Source: Azolla caroliniana (Eukaryota; Polypodiophyta). Taken from it: DNA of 64,000 bases. Made by a program: the position numbers and the translations under genes. Shown here one piece after another: positions 33,301-45,000 of this stretch; within the stretch, counting starts at the first letter, position 1, and the number at the start of each line of letters is the position of its first letter. Where the stretch lies: contig JBHGNT010000001.1 of the NCBI GenBank assembly GCA_043228905.1, positions 35,650,001 to 35,714,000 on the forward strand, given 5' to 3'. Below the pieces are notes generated by a model. That model made no database searches, was not told the origin of the DNA, and saw only the letters and a list, made by a program, of their open reading frames with translations.

Positions 33301-36300
33301 AGCTATGATGAGGGTACAAGGGAATCGGTTGGTATATTTGTTTATCCAACACAACTTTTGTATTTCTTATGATTTAATAATACCAAGGAGTATCTTATTA
33401 GGGGGGGAAAAAAACATGAGCATTTTACATAGTTCCTCAAACATGGGTGGGGCTATATGCGTTGAGGCATAAGAAAGGAAGGTCTTATCATTATCGTGGA
33501 ACTACAATGGACAATGTGGATTTTGAGGAATAATGAAGTCATTTGAATGAAGATGTTGAACAAGCTCATTCATTTATCCAACAACTAAAAGAATCAATAT
33601 CATAATCCTTCATTTCTACACTTTTTCAGACGTAATTCTTCATATTACTAAATATATGCACATATACAAGCCATGGATGGACATATGAGTGCACATTGAG
33701 GCAAATAGCTTAGGAAAGCCTTTGACTCTCTCAACGAATTCGAATATCGACAGGTAAACCACCACAACATGTTAAGTGCTTGGTTGGTGAAACATAGTAT
33801 GCGGTATAAAATCCTTTGCATTTTGCAATTTATTAGCATTTTTATTTAAAGATTGATCTATTGTTTCCACCCTTTGAGTTTGGCCTCTTAAACATTTTGC
33901 GTTAGCATTGCCTTTTAAAGGAAGGATAGGTGCGGTTGTTCTCATTTGGATTGTCTCTTAGAAGTGCTTTGTATTGTGGTCTTTATTAGCATTGCTTTTT
34001 CAAGGAAATGCTATTGCTTTCAATAGCAACACTTTGCATTTAAAGTGGAGTGCTATTGTCCCAATTGGTTGTATTCAGGAAACGATTTCGACATCATTGT
34101 TCTAAAGCCATTTCTTCAAGAGGAGATTGCTTAGCACAACATTGAATCCTTCCTTAAAATATATTTTTAGGGTCAGTCAAAAGTTCCTTAATTTATGTGT
34201 AAAGGTAGTTCTTGCACATTGATATATCTCACGCAAAGCAAAAGAAAATAAATAGTAGTTCCACAATTATTTTATTTTGCCTAATGATGATTATTTTTCA
34301 TAATAGATGCGTGCATTACTCTAGCTTATATAATTGAGAAAGATATTCGATTGAAACATGTCAAACAGATCATGGTGGATAGTGAGATTTTAACTTATTG
34401 TGTAAAGATGGCTTTCTTCACAATGATAAAAAACGGTATAGAATCTATAGTAGAAACACCAAAACAGGAGGAATTGAAGGGTAAATATGGAACTGAGCTC
34501 ATGAGTTATCAATTGATGGAGATAAAGAAGACGAAGATACCAATGTGCGATAATAATATTGATGAGTTTCAGAGTTGGCAAGAGCTAGTGGAAAAGTGTA
34601 AACAAGATCTTGTGGATGTCATGATTGAAAGACAAGAAGAACATGGTGTCTTTGTTAAACATCTAACATAAATGTACTCGAATTACCCACCCTTGTATGG
34701 TAAATATACATACGAAAGTGAAAGTTATCATGTTTCATTCTTTCCTTGGTTCTTGATTTTCATACAATGTGTATCAAACATACACTTAGAATTAAATTTA
34801 AATATTCTCCTATCTCTAAGTTCCAACAAGTACCCATTCCAAGCATTGCATCCTATACCAACCTCTTTAATGTCACCGTGCATGTCCTCTTTGCCACAAC
34901 CACTTTTGTTCTTCTTTTATCATAATGATCCCCCGTCCTTTGAAGAGGACAAGTCGTTCTACACTTTTCCACCTCGTAGGCTCGTATTTTATTTTTCAAT
35001 AATTTTTATTTCCTTTTAACATATTTTGAAGTTGAGTGTGGGTAGCTAGTATACAGGGAAAACTTTGAAATACTCCCATTCTTCCTTGTTTCCCCAAATG
35101 CCCCCTAAGGATTCCTTATTACCTTAAATGCCCTTCGTCTACCATCTTTATGTTAATGAGACACTTGCAAGGCTTTTTTGATTACTTTCAATTTTCATGG
35201 ATATTCGTTGGTCTGATATCAATTTATTCTTTATCGTTATCGTTCCCAGAAAGTATGTCATATTATCATATAGGGTTTATTGTTCTAAGAAGATACCATA
35301 CATCATCAATTGAAGTCTCCATTCGTATGACGTCATTGAATCTATATAGAACAACGACTCTTTTTTTCCCGTCAAACATCAGTAATCGTTGAGTTGCAGA
35401 TAAAATGTCATTGCCGATTTCTATTGTTATTTAATATTAACATCATAGAGCAAGTTTTTAACTAACACAAGGCATAATCATGCCATGCCATCGACACACA
35501 TTAGATGCGTGTCGATTCAAAAACTAGATATTGTGTTATTTAACTATTTGGATCGTGTTGATTCAAAAACCCATTTTGTTGTTCACATTTGAGGCTTATC
35601 GTATACTCGAAAGGCAGCTCACATATACCATAAAAAGAAAACCCTCACATAAACATTATATGCTATTGTTGGTCCAAAAGCCGGATCAAAAGAAGCTTTC
35701 AATGCATATCTAACTTCATTTTAAATACGGGGTTTATTAGATCGAAAAGATGTGAAGCCAATAGTTATAACGACACATTCTCTTTAGTTTCTTAATATTA
35801 ATGATCGTAGCCACATCCAAGTTTTGCACTAAGGCAGAATATTTAAAGACAAAAATTGAGAGAAAAGAGCGGATGATGAAAGGACACTTCAACTTTAGTG
35901 CAAAGATTCTAAACATTGTTATTATATATATTAGGTATATCGAGAAATTTGGAAACCTAAGGGGACCCAAGAGAAGGAAGTGTCCTTGCTTCTTCTCTTG
36001 TTTTATAACATTATGTAAATCCTTTACCCCTATCACGACTTCACCATAGAGAGGCTCAACACTACACGACGACCGTGCGAAAATTGAGGTGATACAACAT
36101 GATGTGCAACCAACTTGCAAAGAGAACCAACAAGACTTAGATATCTAGAGTTTATTTGGTGTCAAGACAACAACACATTGGTGCCTAACTCAACACACTA
36201 CTTGATTGCAACTTGCTAGCTTTTAATAATTTCTTTTTGGATCAAGATTTTTTCTTGTTTTATGCACTTAAGGGGGGGTATGCTTTCTTGGGAAAAGAGA

Positions 36301-36900
36301 ATGTAGGAAATGGGCTTTTCCAATCCAAGGAGCAATGTATATCAATCATTTTCCAGTTTTAATCTTATTGTTCATGCTAAAGGGAAAAGGACCCCATCCT
36401 TTCTCGTTTAGACAACAATCACTTAACAAGCTTAGAGCAATGAAAACTCCGCCCCGGCTCCTCCCCCAGGTCTTGCGCATTTTGTAAGCTGATTTTGTCA
36501 TTGTTAATGGGAAGATCACATTGTACTAGTACTAGACGACGACACAATATAGTCTGTGGAATTCCTTGTTTAACGCCAAGACAACTACTATGTTTTGGAA
36601 ATGAAAGAAAGGTTAATTCTACCCAAGCTCCCACCATAGGTAGCAATATCTTCACACCCACAACTTCCAAATGTGAGTATGAGCCACAAGTGTGTGTAAG
36701 AGAAGAGTAGCCGAGTTTCCAAGAAGAACCACCATATGTATTCCAAGTTTGGATAGACTAAATGTGTCAAGTAGTGCACGGAAATGTCACAATGCGTTAA
36801 CAAGACAAATAAGGTGGATACCACACATGGATGTGCCTTGAGTTTGCATGTTGGTAGAATACAAGGTTCAAGCCACCCCACCCATACAAAAAAATACATG
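30381..36900. other. AT-rich intergenic DNA, no preserved gene
   Basis: The longest open frames are 32494-33033 (179 codons, starting in a C-rich/A-rich tract) and 34351-34671 (106 codons, charged, rich in K, E and M). Neither shows a recognisable domain, splice context or a conserved neighbour frame. G-rich tracts with several runs of three or more G lie at 31449-31476 and 31777-31792, and a C-rich run at 32529-32547. The rest looks like decayed repeat sequence. Confidence 0.45.
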
Positions 36901-37927
36901 TTTCAAGCAAGTCATGCATATTAAGCAACAAGTTCAAATAACCATCGCATGATGCAAATGTGGGTCGAGTTCACCACACACACATGGCTAGGGTCTTAGG
37001 CCTGAGGCATTGCTCCATCTCCCACACACACACACACACACACCAAAGCCATCTTCAAAGACAAATCATGGTGTCTAGATGGGCATACATATTTGATGAT
37101 TTTATCTCTTTGTGTTGTCTCAGATATTGGGTCTTGTGTGTCCACACACAGACAGATATTGTATGTAGGTCATAAGATTGGATGTGCTGACTGGCAGCCA
37201 TATATGTGTAATAGATGTGCGGTAATGAATATGTAGATAGATGGCTCGTATGTCCTGCCAGACACAGGTAAGTCATCTCTTGCGGTCGGTCACATTATAC
37301 AATCCAATCCAGAAGAGAGAATTGCCACAGGCATTCCCTTTCCATCTTGGAAAACTACCACAACATCCTTTCAGCTGTTGTATCGATCAAGGGATGGAAT
37401 GCGATACAAGAAGAAGAAGAAGACCGCATTACATGATTCAGAAAAAGCAAGACACAGATGAAATTGGAGCAGCACACTGTTTGGCATAGATAGATATGTA
37501 ATCATAAACAAATGGAGTTGATTCATAAGATTATGTCATTAATACTCGCCGTATCTGCAGAAAATTAGTATCTATTTTGTCTCCTCTTGAATTAGGAGAT
37601 ACATACATACATACATACATATATATATACATACACATAGGGTATAATGATGAGGATGAGGGATTGAGGTGTGCCGGAAAAATGGGTTGGAGCACTCGAC
37701 ATCGTTCTGAGGAAAACAAAAAGAAAACCCTAGTCATGGTTCCTCTAGTCTCCATGGACACAAGGAGTATATCGATATATATATATATATATATATATGT
37801 ATATGTATATGTATATATTGATATATGAGAGAGAGAGAGAGATGAGTATTTAGTGAGCCGAATAACAACAACATGGTGTGTATCTTTTAATGTTTTTTTC
37901 TGAATTAGGTATCTTCCTTGGTACTTC
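36901..37927. other. Region downstream of LUX with microsatellites
   Basis: The part nearest 37927 should contain the LUX 3' UTR (minus strand). Simple repeats occur at about 37023-37042 (CA), 37600-37640 (CATA/TA), 37770-37820 (TA/TATG) and 37828-37842 (GA). No gene is recognised. Confidence 0.45.
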
Positions 37928-39751
37928 CTACTGGGGAAATAGGGCAAGAGCTACTCTTGGGGGTGAGGGAGGGCTCGCTATCAGCTGTTTGCTGGCAGCC
38001 TCTAGGTTGTATGCGAATGGCCTAATATGTGGCTGATGATGATGATGATGGTGGTGATGGCCATTATTGTAAGGATCAAGTTGCATCTGTGGTGTGGCAC
38101 TCGGATTCAGATTTGGAGATGATGTCATCCAATTGGAAGACAGTGCCTGGGAGGAGGTGGGGCTAGGGTTAGCACTAGCACCATGATTAGGCGGCGGCTG
38201 CACTGACTGATTACAGCTAACAGGGTGGAAGAGAAAGGAAGCTTGATCATTAGGGTTAGTTAATGCAGGGTTATTCAAGATTGCTGCTGGATTGAGCTGT
38301 TGGAGGTTGTTGTTGTTGTTCCGAGGATGGGTGTGGAGGATTAGGGCATTCATCTGGGGCGGCATACCCAAATGGTCATTGTTCTTATTGGCGTGATTGG
38401 GCACCTGATTTGTGTGAATAATGGGGGCGGGGGCGGGGGCGGGGGCGGAATGTGCTCGATGAGGTACCGGTAGCTGGACTCTGGCTGTGGAGGTAGGGTT
38501 TCCTTGGGCATGGGCATGGGCATGGGCATTGGCATGGACGTGGGCAGCACCTGAGAAGAGAGCATCGGAGGTCGGGGAGGCGGGGCCGAATAACTGATCG
38601 TTGGTGGGGATGCTGGTAATGGCGAGCTGATTCATGATGGGCTTGGAGCAGGAGGAGGAGGTGGAGGAGGGAAGTGCAGAGGTGGGGGATGAGAAGAGGA
38701 GGCTCCCTTGCTGCATCCTGCGCAGGTACAGCCTGTACTTCTGCAGGTGGCTGGCCACATTCTCCCGGGTGAGGCCGCCCACATTCATGAGCTGCATGAT
38801 GGTCTTGGGCACCGCATTCCGGATACCCAGGTGTGAAACCGCGTCCACGAAGCGCTTGTGCAGCTGCGGCGTCCACACCAGCCTTGGCCGTTTCAGTGTC
38901 CTGGCTGCCCCTCCGCCTCCTCCGCCTGTCCCTGTGCCTCCTCCTCCTCCTCCACTACCGTCCCCTCCCTCCATGCCATCGCCAGAGTTAGAGGAGCTCT
39001 CCTTCTCTCCCATCTGGTTCATCATGCTCGACAGCTCCATGTCCGCCCCCATCTCATCCAGCCCATACTGATCCAACCCATCGTACTGCCTCTTCCCGCT
39101 ATGCCCGCCGCCCATCATCACCATCTGTTGACATTCCGCACTACCGTTCCCCATCTCCTGCTGCATCTCTGCATTACGACGACTACGATGATGATGATGA
39201 TGATGATGAGAACCGGGCTGTGCCTGCTTGTTTGCAAGCACCATGTCATGATACTCAGCTTTTATGGAAGCTGCAGAGTCATGATAAGGTGAAGCAGATG
39301 CGGAGGCAGCGTGAGATTTGGGGCATATCTCGTCCGAGGGGTCAAGATCGGGGGTTCCGGAGTTGCAACAGCTTGCAGTGGGCGCAGTATGTTCGAGTAC
39401 TCGGGCGGCCATGTCCGGTTCTGCTCGATCTACGGAATGATTATGTGGCAGTGGGGATTTAGCGATGGCAGAAGCAGTAGTAGTCGATGAGGCAAGGTGG
39501 GAAATTTGTATGTTATTCACTGGTTTCGATGGAGGGGGAGAGGCGGAAGGAGGGAGGTTGAGATTGAATAGGTTCGCCAGAGCCTTGGGGATGAGGCTGT
39601 GAGAGATGGGGACGAGCTCCTCTGCAGGGAAAAGCTCATCCGTCTGTTGTTTCGTGCTGTTGTTGATGGTATGGTGGTAGGGCATTAGTTGTAGCTGTGA
39701 GCTTCTAGGTGTTGCGATAGCCATGGTTGAAGAATACACGTCTTTCTTCAT
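37928..39751 (-). CDS. LUX: LUX ARRHYTHMO/PCL1-type GARP transcription factor
   Basis: Single-exon 607-residue protein. The GARP (Myb-like B-motif) DNA-binding domain spans about residues 287-345: [38 protein letters not shown] and [14 protein letters not shown]. This is the LUX/BOA/PCL1 subtype; in Arabidopsis LUX works with ELF3 and ELF4 in the nuclear evening complex that represses clock and growth genes at dusk. Outside the domain the protein is low-complexity: His7 near residue 182, Gly-rich 264-281, His-Ala alternation near 403-415, Ala-Pro repeats, and an eight-His run near the C-terminus. It is longer than the Arabidopsis protein (about 320 residues) because of these tracts. Met1 is chosen as the first ATG; Met10 is an alternative. 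A (TTC)n tract (on the coding strand) lies just upstream. Paralogue assignment within the subtype is inferred. Confidence 0.93.
   Translation of the reverse strand: MKKDVYSSTMAIATPRSSQLQLMPYHHTINNSTKQQTDELFPAEELVPISHSLIPKALANLFNLNLPPSASPPPSKPVNNIQISHLASSTTTASAIAKSPLPHNHSVDRAEPDMAARVLEHTAPTASCCNSGTPDLDPSDEICPKSHAASASASPYHDSAASIKAEYHDMVLANKQAQPGSHHHHHHHRSRRNAEMQQEMGNGSAECQQMVMMGGGHSGKRQYDGLDQYGLDEMGADMELSSMMNQMGEKESSSNSGDGMEGGDGSGGGGGGTGTGGGGGGAARTLKRPRLVWTPQLHKRFVDAVSHLGIRNAVPKTIMQLMNVGGLTRENVASHLQKYRLYLRRMQQGSLLFSSPTSALPSSTSSSCSKPIMNQLAITSIPTNDQLFGPASPTSDALFSGAAHVHANAHAHAHAQGNPTSTARVQLPVPHRAHSAPAPAPAPIIHTNQVPNHANKNNDHLGMPPQMNALILHTHPRNNNNNLQQLNPAAILNNPALTNPNDQASFLFHPVSCNQSVQPPPNHGASANPSPTSSQALSSNWMTSSPNLNPSATPQMQLDPYNNGHHHHHHHHQPHIRPFAYNLEAASKQLIASPPSPPRVALALFPQ
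38423..38448. repeat. Four GGGGGC units inside the LUX coding region
   Basis: On the plus (template) strand four or five runs of five G separated by single C encode the Ala-Pro repeat of LUX on the minus strand. The pattern fits a strong G-quadruplex motif. Confidence 0.85.
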
Positions 39752-39772
39752 GCTCTTTCTTTGATCAGTGAA

Positions 39773-39815
39773 GAAGAAGAAGAAGAAGAAGAAGAAGAAG
39801 AAGAAGAAGAAAAAG
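39773..39815. repeat. (GAA)n trinucleotide tract in the LUX 5' leader
   Basis: About fourteen GAA units begin some 20 bases upstream of the LUX start codon. On the transcribed strand they read (TTC)n in the 5' UTR. Confidence 0.9.
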
Positions 39816-39881
39816 AAGAGAAGACAGATCTGTTGGTTTGCGTGATTATGGAAGGGGGTGGGCGTCGTTCGAATGCAGCTG

Positions 39882-39889
39882 CTTATATG
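39882..39889 (-). promoter_or_regulatory. Possible LUX TATA box
   Basis: On the minus strand the sequence reads CCATATAAG about 130 bases before the LUX start codon. This is a reasonable TATA position given a UTR of about 100 bases. Confidence 0.35.
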
Positions 39890-40617
39890 GCTCAGCTGTT
39901 GCGCTACTCCTGCTGCTGAGAGAAACAGAATCCTTCATTCCCAGTAATAAGACACAGACAAAAGGCATAGGCCACACACACACATGAGTAGATGATTAGG
40001 TTTTGACAGGTTAAGTTAGGTTAGTAGGTTAATAATGATCATCATGAGGTGTAGCAGGAGCAGGGGTAGTAGATGCTGCTGCTAAGCAAGGCGATAGATA
40101 GATAGATTCATCCTATCCTATCCTTCTACTATGTATGTATGACAGACATAGAGAGGGAGGAGAAGAAGAAGGCACGCTTCTGATGGAATGGATAAAAATA
40201 ACTTTCTGAGGAAACAAATGTGAAATTTGGGGAGAGAGAGAGAGAGAGAGAGATTGTGTGTGTGGTTTAAGGCCTTGGCGATGGTGGGCGTTAAATGTGT
40301 GTGTGTGGCTCTATTCTAATTTCTTGTCGTCTGTGTCTTTGTCTGTTTGTCTGTCTGTCTGGCACTTTTTGGTTCAACTGCTGCAGCACAAAATCAACCT
40401 CCTCTCCTATTCCCTACATCTCATGGTATCACTATGTATGTATGCATGTATGTATGTGTTGATAACTTGATATCATCATCATCATCTTATACATATGTGT
40501 ACTATATGTATATATATATATATACATATGTGTACTATATGTATATATGTATATATATATGTATTGTGTGTGTGTATATCAAACGGCCACTATGTTCTGA
40601 GTCAGACAAAGACAGAC

Positions 40618-40662
<45 letters not shown>

Positions 40663-41532
40663 GATGATCGATCCTCAACCAATTCAATATGTATGTATAT
40701 GTAATTTTAAGTAAAGGCTATTTTCATGCGTGTGTCATGTCTTAGCAACCGTATCCTCTCTCTCTCTCTCTCTCCAAACACACACACACACACACACACA
40801 CACAGAGGGGCCACTGACCTCATCACAGAAGAGAAATGAGAGAGGGATGTGTGATTGGAGTGAGAGAGAGAGAGAGTTGGGGATTTGTATTCCATCCATT
40901 CAGTAAATCAGTCAGTCAGTCAGACCGTCCGTCCGTCAGTCATTCATTCTCGGACACAGTGAATATGAGAGAGAGAGACAGAAGAGATTACAAAAAGCAG
41001 AGAGAGTAGTTTGACTTGCTATACGTTTCCAAATTTCAAATTCCCTCTCTGTCTGTCTTGTCTGTATGTCTGAAAAGGGAATTGCAGTCCTGAGATCGAA
41101 TCCGCCCTTCCCTTCGAAGCCTCATCTATCTGTTCGATTGACCATACGGATCTCTGCGTTCCCTCCTGACTCCTGAGTCCTCACATACACACACACACAG
41201 TGGGGAGGAGGGGGGTGTCAATGGTCATGAATTATGATGAGTGATCTCAAAATTCTTGTCTACTGACTCCTCCCCTGGCCCGTTGATCCTTGCCTAAAAT
41301 AGTTGGCATCGTGTATGAGAGGATTAGGGTTTATTTAGGGTTATAATTGATTGATTATATAGGAAGTAGCTGGTCAACCGCTCCTGTTCTCGATGAAACA
41401 CACACACACATGCCCGATGAGATGTGAGATAATGGTGGTGTTAACTTTTTTATGCCCCAAGTACCCAATCTATTCCTTCAATCTTTTACGTACACAACAC
41501 ACACACGTCAAGTTATCTATGCCTATGTATGT

Positions 41533-41589
<57 letters not shown>

Positions 41590-42050
41590 TGTGTGTGTAT
41601 CGTAGATTCGTATACCTATTATATGTATGTACATACATTGCATAAACATACCTTTTGCGTCATTTACTCAGTACTATTACTAGCTATCTTTATGTATCTA
41701 GCTTGCTTGCTAACATTGATAATGTGGAGTAGGTACATAGACCTCCAGAGTCCGCCCACCCCCCACATATTGGTGGTATACAAATACATAAGTACGTGTT
41801 GCACTACACCAAGTCACTTACAAACCTCGACAACTTCCTCTCATATTTATCAACCCTCGCTAACTAATTGTGGCGATATACATGCATGCCATACCCTTAA
41901 CCCTACCTTTACACTATCCTACTACTATGTTGAATTGTGCTCCCTCTTCTTCCTCCTCCTTTAAATTGTGTGCTTCAATATATTGGACCATTCCAACCGT
42001 CATACCCTTCAATTTTGCTCTTCTTTATTCTCAAATAATGCAGCAAAGAA
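39890..42050. other. LUX upstream region, dense in microsatellites
   Basis: No gene is seen. Simple repeats are packed here: GA at about 40232-40253, CTGT at about 40341-40360, TA/TATG at about 40436-40575, GA at about 40619-40662, CT at about 40756-40774, CA at about 40780-40804, CAGT/CCGT near 40908-40940, and GT at about 41527-41600. LUX-type GATTCG hexamers occur at 41605-41610 and, reversed, at 41097-41102, about as often as chance predicts. Confidence 0.7.
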
Positions 42051-45000
42051 TAGCCTCCTTGTCATGACAACACTTACAATGATGATTTTAAATTAGGAGA
42101 AACCCCACACGGGAATATCTATACAGTGATTACCACGTGTCCTTACATATGTTAAGCTTTTGTTATTCTACTTGAAGTTCTCTACTTGATGGGTCCCCTT
42201 TCTACTACCTCCAATGTACCTATATCTCTATGCATATGATCTTCACCCTTCCCATTCATGCAACTTATGATATGATCGCGTGAAGATGTATTGCAAAGTT
42301 TAGCTGCAAGCTCGCAAAAACTAAGATGATGTCTTTCTTTTCATACGCCAAACCCCCTTCCCTTTGTTCAAGATAGTGTTAGCAACAAATACATTCAAGA
42401 TATGTCTACCCCACACCTTAATAACATTCCGACATCTATAGGATTGAAAGAATTGCCTCCAAAACAATCATAATGTTGTTAAATAGACAAAGGAAAGTAT
42501 GCTAATAGCTACTTCTGAAACCTGATCAGTAGTTGTAGCCAACCAAGTTCCATACTTGTGATTAATTTGATAGCTACAAATGTAGAGTTCATTTTGCAAA
42601 ATTCACTTTCTATAAGAATGGACACTTTCTATTGCTTTGAATCTTGACTCTACGGAAACATTCACAATTGACTTACCATTATCGTCCTCTAAAGTTTGTT
42701 AGTAGTCAAGGTATTTGTCAAAGGTGCCCCATATGCTACATAAGTGTTCACAATATACAACCTAAATTTGGATTTCTTATGTGCATCTATATTGGGCCTA
42801 ATAGTGTCCTCATAACATCATGCTTCATGTATGATTAATTATGTAAATTATGGATGATAAATTATATGTTTTTTCAGTTCCTATCCAAAGGTAGGCTTTG
42901 TCATGGATGGGGTATGCACCAACTTTATAAGGGGGCATTGCTTTATAATCGTGGATCGTTGTATTTATTGCCATATCGCGCTTGAAATGCCAACAATACG
43001 TTTTCACTCCTTGTGTTATGGGAAAACTAATGACGTCGATGTTGTAAAGTCATTATTTAGGACTAGTGTAGATTATTATTATATCGAATGTAGCACAATA
43101 GTTGCTCTAGCTTTGAATCCAATACTTTAAAGTTCATGTTTTTGCATCTAAGATTCAACAAAATAAGATAACATCCTCAACTTATAAGCAATTCAATAGT
43201 GGGACATGGAAAGCCTCTTATATGATGTGTAAAAGCAATACTTTCACATTATGCTTTCATAGGTAATGTCTTGTTATTAATTAACCAATATCATCACGAT
43301 ACCAATGGATATCTACAAGATATGTAAATTATGTTATATCAATGTGTGTGTATACAAATATAATACACATATACAAATGTAGAGCTTACTTATGCGGTCT
43401 ACCGTATTGAAGTAAGATAATTATTAAATAAATCAAAATGCTTGCATTATGGAGATGAATAGGCATGAGAAACTTTTACTCATAATCTACAATATGTTCT
43501 TTGTCTCAATGACTTTTTTCCTTCATGTCCGCATCACCACTAGGTTAAGCATTAAATGGAGATTTGATTTTTCAATGTCCACCAAACCCTCCTAAGTTTT
43601 GGTGACATTTTGTCTTGTACAAGAGAATCTACACATGAATTTGGGAGGTATGTATGATGTCTCGATAACTTTTTGGCACTCATTCACATGGATCCCTACA
43701 TTTTGATTTTGTACAACCTTTTCATACAAGTGTAACAGCTATCATGTTTCGCCTTTCCCATCAAGACTACAATCATGTGGTTTTGGCTATGATGAGAAAT
43801 GTGTGAAAGATGCACAATTCCCTATTCCCTTTTCCCACATCAACTAAATCCAAGCTTATAATCGTGGGTGAAAATTGGTCTATAACCAATTGAAATCCCC
43901 TTCCCCCCATGTATGATTGGAGTTAGGATCTTTAAAATCTAGTCGGTTGTATAGGATAGCATAATATTTTTGTCAGCTTCTCCAAGTTCAACTAAAAATA
44001 TAATAACTTATGTCCACTTTGAAGTGCTGAAGTTATCAAATACTAAAATATTACTCTGCTAGCATCTCCTATAGATGATTAGCACATGTTGCCTCTTGAA
44101 AGATTGAAACTGAGCAAGAACCTTAAAATCTAACATTTTGAAGGTTCAGAATCCTCCTTGCGATTGAGATTTAAGTGGTGAGATTTCACATACAAGGACT
44201 GTGTCCATGTAAAGTTTCTCGTATCATTTGCTTCAATACACCATCAAATGTTGGAAGGTAAATTTAGATTTGAATTTGTAAAAAAAAGTTTCTCTTTTTT
44301 TCATCTTTCTCTATAGTATGTCTAGAAAGTTGAACCAAACTTTTTCTCCACAAATCTATGTTAAGCTTTTCATACATATTGAGGCCAGGTCTATTTGATC
44401 ATTTTCATACATAACAATCTTTGGCTATAATGAATACAAGTTAGGTAGGTGTTCATTATGAGTTTTACATGATTGCTAGGTCTATAAGCACAAATATAAT
44501 TCAACTTTTTAATTCCTTTGGTGTAATCATACACACCAACTCCGAATCACAACCTTTATTCAAGACAAAGATTGATTTAGGTTGGGTTTGAGTTGTATAT
44601 GGAATATTTAAATGGTTTTTCACAAAGGTACAAACAAATTAGGTAAGTTGTTCGACAAGTTCAAATTCTACATGGTTTCACCATCTCTTCTAGCTAGTGC
44701 AATAGAACTCCCTTACATAGAACTATAGTGGGCAAAATTTCTTCTTCTCATTAGCTAGATTGAATGTTTACCCTAGTTAATGGGTGTATTAGTTTGAAAG
44801 AAATGAAAATTTTGTCATCGGAATATTCTAGTCTTGACTCCTCTTCATTTATTGTGATACCAAATAATGAGAGTTGAATTCATAACCTTGGGATTAGTGA
44901 GATGGAGTTGGAATCCAAGTAAATATCTCATAGCTTGAAACGTAATTAGGAAGTCTAAGAACTTTACCCTTTTTAATACAATGATGTAGATTTGTCGTTG

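Noticed and set aside
39190-39212. Short regular repeats considered as a CRISPR array
   Set aside because: They are trinucleotide repeats encoding poly-histidine in a plant gene, without spacers.
38385-39292. Long open frames on both strands overlapping LUX (e.g. 38385-38876 minus, 38634-39071 and 38858-39292 plus)
   Set aside because: They are shadows of the GC-rich, low-complexity LUX coding frame and carry no domain.
40347-41605. Plus-strand frames of 70-105 codons upstream of LUX
   Set aside because: They translate microsatellites (Tyr/Ile, Arg-Glu and Cys-Val repeats) and are not genes.
41097-41610. LUX-type binding sites (GATTCG) suggesting LUX autoregulation
   Set aside because: Two hexamers more than 1.3 kb upstream in about 2 kb are no more than chance expectation, and no evening element was found.
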